In this document: positions 58,961 to 64,000 of the stretch, piece by piece
Layout of the letters: every line of letters starts with the position of its first letter
How positions within the stretch are numbered: position 1 is the first letter of the stretch
NCBI GenBank assembly: GCA_033182465.1
Contig: CP137323.1
Coordinates: 1,302,001-1,366,000, forward strand
Direction of reading: 5' to 3'
Length of the DNA: 64,000 nt
Source of the DNA: Sanghuangporus weigelae
Lineage: Eukaryota > Basidiomycota > Agaricomycetes > Hymenochaetales > Hymenochaetaceae
Translations under genes and position numbers: made by a program
The notes under the pieces: generated by a model
Seen by the model: only the letters and a program-made list of their open reading frames with translations
What the model was told of the DNA's origin: nothing
Database searches by the model: none

Positions 58961-60100
58961 ACATAATGTCACGTGATTTTTATTACAGACTAGCTAATAG
59001 TTGTAGGCGTAAGATTAGGATTGGTGACTGGCACGGCCTATGTAAACTGCGTGACGACTTTTCCTCATTCGGAATCTAAATACTTACTAAATATAGTAAG
59101 TCGCGTCGATCTTCGTGTCCCACTTTTCACTCAACATGCAAAACTCGAGCCTCTATGCTCACAGAGTCAAAACAACAACAACGATTGATTGAATATGTTG
59201 TATATTTCATAAATGAACTATCTAAAAGAAAATTCTGCATTAGGCTGATTGTTGAGGAAGTTTATTAGCCAAAAACTCTTGACTGTGCAAACATTCATAC
59301 ATTTGCTGGCATGCAGCTCCCTTAATTCTCTATCAAATGCTATGATATCAAGCAGTATAACAGATTGATATATAATGTCATGTTTTCTGCTTTTTCATTG
59401 CATGGAGCAGTGAGTCTGAAGTCAGTAAATGTAGGTAAAATTCTGCACCAAGAACAGTGCCAGAAAAATCAAATACTGCAAGAAAGTTATTTATTTGTGT
59501 ACTTAAAGGTTATAGAGGTCCCACTGCAAGTATTCTAGTCAATTTTTGGTTGAATATCAGTGTTGAGTTAATGGAATAGACATTTTCTGGTATTTCGGGT
59601 CACATTTCTAAGTCACGTGATCTCAAAAATCCTTCGGAGCTCATTTCTTTGTACTTGCTCCTTCCCCTGTAAACACTCGAAATCTTCCCTTCAAAGACAA
59701 TAAATGGCATAAACATGCAAAAATGATTTCAATATCTGAAAACTGTAAGTAGTGGGCACATAATCAGCTAGTTACAGCAGCTTTAGTAGCATATATGCAT
59801 GCTGGCTCCATGAATACATGAGCTTCTACCAGATATCTTTCACATACCAAACATTTATATGATTTTAAACATTCCTGTCAAAAAACATTTTGAAAAAGTT
59901 TCCCTGTTACTGAGATATACACAAAAAAAGCCTGTTTCTCAATGGATTTTTGACAATTTTTATTTATTTTCTGACAATAATGTTAATAATGACAAATGAC
60001 ATTTTTCTAGCATTTTTTGAGATTTTTACCAGAGCTGTGGAAGGCGGAAAAATGCAACCATTGTCAAAACAAAAAGTGAGACACTGAAATCCGCGCGTCG
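58961..60100. other. AT-rich non-coding block
   Basis: About 1.1 kb distinctly richer in A and T than its neighbours, with no open frame. CACGTGA occurs at both 58972 and 59616. Near its left edge (59020-59075) is an inverted, diverged copy of 60100-60175. It may be a decayed transposon, but no terminal repeats could be fixed. Confidence 0.45.
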
Positions 60101-60175
60101 ATCACGGCTAGTGCACGGAAAAGGTCGTGGGAACTCACGGAAATTACATAGGCCGTGCCAGGGACCATTAGGATT
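59020..60175. repeat. Inverted repeat pair of about 55 bp, upstream of the phosducin-like gene
   Basis: GGCACGGCCTATGTAA at 59028-59043 is mirrored exactly at 60146-60161. Similarity extends to GGT...CTGG on one side and CGTGA...CGAC...TTTTCC on the other. The right copy lies just before the start codon of the phosducin-like gene. Confidence 0.6.
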
Positions 60176-60201
60176 GCTCTCCCAAATATTCGACCAGCAC
60201 C

Positions 60202-61439
60202 ATGGCAAGCGGGATTTTTTCTTTCTGAAAACAGTATCGTTAGACTCATGTGCTCTTTGATCAGTACGCGGATCTGGACGAGCTCGTCTTATCCGGAAAA
60301 CTCTTTAACTCTTCTTCCCGTTCTTCCTCGCCAAGGCGTTCTCCTTCGCCCGAGCGTGATATGGGCCGCGATTGGCCGGGAGACAAATATGAAAAGGACA
60401 GTGAAGACTACTCCTCCGACGTAGAGCGAGAAAAGAAGATCGAGAAGATTATGGGGTCTGCGCCGCAGGATGCGCCGGATGGTTCAATTGGGATGGGTCC
60501 TGGTCGTACAGGTGTAAAGGGTGTCATAAGGGACCGTGCGGAGGCTCAGGCGCGAGCGCGAGGGAAGAGATCACAGGAGTTTGCTACACTAAATGCCCGG
60601 ATGGAGAGGGCAAACTTGGGCGGAAAGACGTATCTGGAGGAAGAGCGAGAGCGCGAGCTAGAGAGGATGATGCTCGAGGGTATTCCAAGGGACGGTGCGA
60701 GTATTGCGTCGAAGACACCTCAGAGAAATGGAAAGCCTCGGTTTGGCCATCTCCGGGAGGTTGGCGTGAAGAACTTCGTCTCTGCGGTGGAGAAGGAGGA
60801 TCATGATGTCTGGGTTGTTGTACATTTGTATGATTCGGTGCGTTCCTCGTCATTTGTATTCAACTTGGATGTAACTCATTCCTGAGATCAGTCCCTTGAT
60901 CGCTGCCACGATCTTGATGCTGAACTTTCACGGCTTGCTCGTCTCAACCCGGACACGAAGTTTCTTCGCGCACGGGCATCTGCCGTTGGGTTTGCATCAT
61001 CCTCTTCGTCAATATCCCGGACTCTCCCATCCGCCGCCGGTTCTCGAGCAAACCTCCGATCAGCACCCCGTAGAATAATGGAGGATGATGAGGAAGATCC
61101 ATACGCGTATGATGAAAAGGATGTCCCCGAGTCTGACGGCGACGAAGATGATGGTGAATACGGTCGAGATGAGGATGTGGATCTTGATGTCCTCCCTACA
61201 CTTCTTGTATACCGGGGTGGCGAGCTCGTGCACACGTGGGTACGTGTTGACTGGGAAGCAGGCCAGGAAGGCGTGGAAGAATTGCTTTCAAAGTGAGTAA
61301 CGCCTGCATTTTTCTTTATGAGCACTGAGCCTCAACAATGACCTTGTCGATTAGACATCATATACTCAGAGGAACTGGTGCAGGATTCGGCAATTGCGGA
61401 TTTCTCTCGGACGATGAAGACCTTTGGGTCTCGGATTGA
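60202..61439 (+). CDS. Phosducin-like protein
   Basis: Exons 60202-60204 (ATG only), 60265-60837, 60892-61292 and 61355-61439 join in phase to 353 residues. The start sits in ACCATGG, and the first intron is GC-AG (GCAAGC...GATCAG); the next codons read YADLDELVLSGKLF. Residues 40-150 are charged and helical, with GPRTG-like text replaced by GPGRTGVKGVIRD. The thioredoxin-like domain follows (KNFVSAVEKEDHDVWVVVHL, then LARLNPDTKFLRARA, DVLPTLLVYRGGELVHTWVR). An acidic Ser/Asp-rich insert (EDDEEDPYAYDEKD) lies within it. Phosducin-like proteins act with the CCT chaperonin to assemble G-protein beta-gamma dimers and are redox-inactive thioredoxin folds. Confidence 0.88.
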
Positions 61440-62907
61440 CGAAGCTATTGTTGCATGTTGCATCATTCGATTGATTTTTTATTTAAATGGACGAATTTCA
61501 ACGTAATTATAGCTTCCCTCTCTGAAATCGGGTATCGATTCGATCGACTGGAATGAACCCTTCAGACTCAGTAATACATCAAACCTCGGCTCAAATCGGA
61601 CGCGTCAGCTTAGAGGTTCAGATAATGTTCAGGTGTGCTTATGTTCCAAATATCCAGGGCGTTTTTGGCTTCGTTTCAGGGAAGAAACTGCGGACGTTCT
61701 CGAGATGATATAGGGTCGTGTATTGCTGCCAGCAGGCTGTCCTTCCGTGTTCTAGCTTACTTCTCTGCTCTTTAACCCAAACCGTAACTAGCCATTGCTA
61801 TCTTTGTGTCCACCTTCGAGGCCCATCGGCTACATTGATCTCTGAATGACTCTACGCTGTAAGGACGTCAGTAGTATACCGTTATAATGATCGTGAGGAA
61901 CACGTGTATTCGTGTTCACCTTCGTCTATTCGCCGGCCAAGTCCTTTATTAGTTGATTTCATGTCGGAGGATATACTGCATTATGCGCTAACGTTTGCCC
62001 TGTTTGCCCTCAATCAATCAAAAGATGCTGAGCAGAATTTAATCAAGGGAAGGTTGTTCGTATCAGACATGCATCCAGCATTCCTGCAATCCTCAGCTGA
62101 CCGATGATATCCCTTCCTCATCCCCATCATCATCACACATCGAACGTTCTTACATGTGTTCCGCGCGAGGATGGGGATGGATGCAGAAATGATATATGTA
62201 AAAAAAAATTCTCTCGTTCTTTGATACTGATACTGCAACAATACAAACAACACTTTACTCCCGGATCGTGGTATATACGTGACCAATTGCGTGACTGGCG
62301 TTCTATGAAGAAAGGGGCAAAACAGTACAGGACGAGAAGCAGGAAGCCCAACTTTGTATAGGAAAGGAGCGGACTGAAGCGGAGACAACAGCACGCCGGG
62401 TGACAAGTTCAGGTCTAGAAAGGATGCGAAGTCTGGAACGGCTGGAAGGAGCCGGTCGGGACGGGGACATGAATAAATCAGGGAATGCAGGTGAGGATAA
62501 ATATGAATGACGATTGGGATACACGGTGGCGCCTTCGGAGCCGTAGTGGCGGATAGTTTAGCGGTTGTGAGAAATGCATGACGATGATCGATGATTGGTG
62601 CTCGAAGGCATGGTGGTGGTGGATACGCGTTAGGGAAATAATGACACAGATGCGTACGGGAATGAGAGGGGGCTATGCCTTTCGACAAACGACAGAGAAC
62701 TGCGTTCATTGTACAAGTCATTTGACAATGAGGGTATCTTGGTGACCAAGAAATGCGAGGTCGGAAGAATCGAAAGCATTTTCGCAATACAGCGTATAGA
62801 TAGCAAAATTGGAAAGCAAGAAGATGATGACGGATTGCGTGGTCGATGCGTATTCACAAAACATTGCAGAAGAAACAAATTGGAAAAGGAATGCCGACAG
62901 ATTGCAT
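61440..62907. other. Intergenic, nothing supported
   Basis: About 1.5 kb between the phosducin-like gene and the LRR-like gene. A 257-codon minus-strand frame at 62014-62787 is Pro/Ser/His-rich without domain text and is probably chance. Confidence 0.35.
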
Positions 62908-64000
62908 TCAGAAAGAGTAGAGCTCAAGACTTGCCCGCTTCAGCGCGCGATTCGTAATGTTGACGCCGTGGAGGTCTTCGAGCCAAACACCCTGCTCCTG
63001 ACATGCCTTGAGCAGTCGGCTCCAAAATGTCACGATACGAGCGTTTGGACGGTAAGTACGGAGCTCGTGGCTCTCCGGACTTAGATCGCGGATAAAACGT
63101 AGGCTGGGAAAGGCGTCGCGCCGAAGAGAGAGAAGCTGCTCGAGCAGGAAGAATGTGTCCTCGGATTCCTCAAGGCGCTTGTCGATGCCTCGGACTCCGA
63201 TGAATTCGATCTTGGGATGGTTGGGCAGCAAAACGTGCGGCACTAAGGCATCGGGCGTTTCCCAATGCCATTCAGCGTCCGCACTACATATGAGCTCTCG
63301 AAGATTGGGACACCATTTCGCAAGGCGGGTCTCCGGGTGCGTGAGGTTGAGCGCACGAGATTCAACAAGAGACGACGAATGTCCAAGCTCGAGTTGGCTC
63401 AGCGACGATCCATGTCTCTGGAAAAAAGAAGAAAAGCCCACGCCGTGGTAGTTAAACTCGCATGAAACTACGAAAAGGTTGCGAAGCTGTGGCATTCTCC
63501 AAGCGGCCAAGATGGAAAATGAGAAATCGTCCACTTCCAACTTTAGCGAGCGCAAAGCAGGAAGTTCGATGGCAGGAAAGTGTAGGGAAGATCCGTAGAC
63601 GGCGTGATCTGGGATGCCAGATGTTATCTCCAGGTACTCGATCGCACTCGGCCTATTGTATAATGCCGACATTTGGATATGCAGAGGTGTCTCGTCATCA
63701 TTTTTCCACGATACCCGTCGAAGACCTTTGCTACTCTGCGCGAGCAGCGAGAAGATCGTCTCCGTCGTACAGCTCGGATCCGGAGCAAATGCATTTTGCT
63801 TAACAGAGTGTCGGTCTGTATACACGACTAACTGAGATGCGTGATCCAGAATATCACGAACGTCAATTGGTGCGCACGGTTCCAGAATAGACGTCTCGAT
63901 GTGGAGTCGACGAATGTACCACCCGCTTGAAATAGGAGATCCTCGGGAATCCTCAAACGATAATGTATACGCAAGCGCTTTTGCCTGTGCCCCTCTACTG
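62908..64000 (-). CDS. F-box/LRR-like protein, C-terminal part (5' end outside the window)
   Basis: The minus-strand frame is open from the right edge of the window to a stop at 62908 (about 363 codons seen). Text such as [60 protein letters not shown] and [15 protein letters not shown] shows the irregular leucine-rich repeats of the very large Agaricomycete F-box-like families. The F-box itself would lie N-terminal, outside the window. Such proteins usually select substrates for SCF ubiquitin ligases, but most fungal members are untested. No frame lesion is visible in the part seen. Confidence 0.65.
   Translation of the reverse strand, partial: SRGAQAKALAYTLSFEDSRGSPISSGWYIRRLHIETSILEPCAPIDVRDILDHASQLVVYTDRHSVKQNAFAPDPSCTTETIFSLLAQSSKGLRRVSWKNDDETPLHIQMSALYNRPSAIEYLEITSGIPDHAVYGSSLHFPAIELPALRSLKLEVDDFSFSILAAWRMPQLRNLFVVSCEFNYHGVGFSSFFQRHGSSLSQLELGHSSSLVESRALNLTHPETRLAKWCPNLRELICSADAEWHWETPDALVPHVLLPNHPKIEFIGVRGIDKRLEESEDTFFLLEQLLSLRRDAFPSLRFIRDLSPESHELRTYRPNARIVTFWSRLLKACQEQGVWLEDLHGVNITNRALKRASLELYSF

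Noticed and set aside
62014-62787. 257-codon minus-strand frame downstream of the phosducin-like gene
   Set aside because: Composition is Pro/Ser/His/Cys scatter without domain text; overlapping frames are also open, so it is probably chance.

Overview
The window looks like nuclear DNA of a filamentous basidiomycete, probably an Agaricomycete. Genes are small and split by many 45-60 bp GT-AG introns. Gene families typical of mushroom-forming fungi are present: cyanamide hydratase, phosphoducin-like protein, F-box/LRR-like proteins and paired zinc-finger proteins. The transposon content (intron-bearing Tc1 transposase, Ty1/Copia element, TA-flanked palindromic MITEs) fits the same picture. No tool was run: splice sites, identities and lengths were read by eye.

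Layout. 1-3.2 kb: nested, partly inverted repeats whose right terminus cuts off a decayed RNA-dependent RNA polymerase gene (3.2-4.4 kb, perhaps to 6.0 kb). 6.27-7.34 kb: a palindromic MITE. 7.35-18.25 kb: the most striking object, a TA-flanked unit of about 10.9 kb. Its ends are two inverted arms of 2,083 bp each carrying a Tc1-type DD34E transposase gene (left complete, right cut at the arm boundary). Between the arms lie four unrecognised multi-exon genes (A, B, C, D) and a mirrored remnant of B. 18.85-23.73 kb: a very young Copia-family LTR element. 24.3-25.8 kb: a small intact hypothetical gene and a truncated ribosomal protein uL16 copy. 25.8-30.2 kb: degenerate minisatellites and GC-rich repeats with no supportable gene. 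30.2-39.3 kb: a nest of three repeat families (here P, X and O), including a 1.45 kb inverted pair whose arms hold a conserved 213-residue reading frame. 39.3-40.5 kb: a small gene remnant split by a second palindromic MITE.

41-64 kb is mostly host sequence: a possible small secreted protein, an LRR-like fragment, a protein tyrosine/dual-specificity phosphatase, a pepsin-like aspartic protease with a lysine-rich nuclear-type tail and no signal peptide, a six-exon cyanamide hydratase, a tandem pair of zinc-finger genes, a phosducin-like protein with a GC-AG intron directly after its start codon, and an F-box/LRR-like gene that runs off the right edge.

How it fits together: the left 40 kb is a transposon-rich accessory block in which decay often looks like C-to-T change, and it contains an eroded RNA-silencing polymerase. 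The right 20 kb is ordinary gene space. The best candidate for an undescribed system is the cargo-bearing Tc1 unit at 7.35-18.25 kb. Its AT-hook-like protein, RS-rich protein with a SAM-like C-terminus, and two further helical proteins travel between the duplicated transposase arms.
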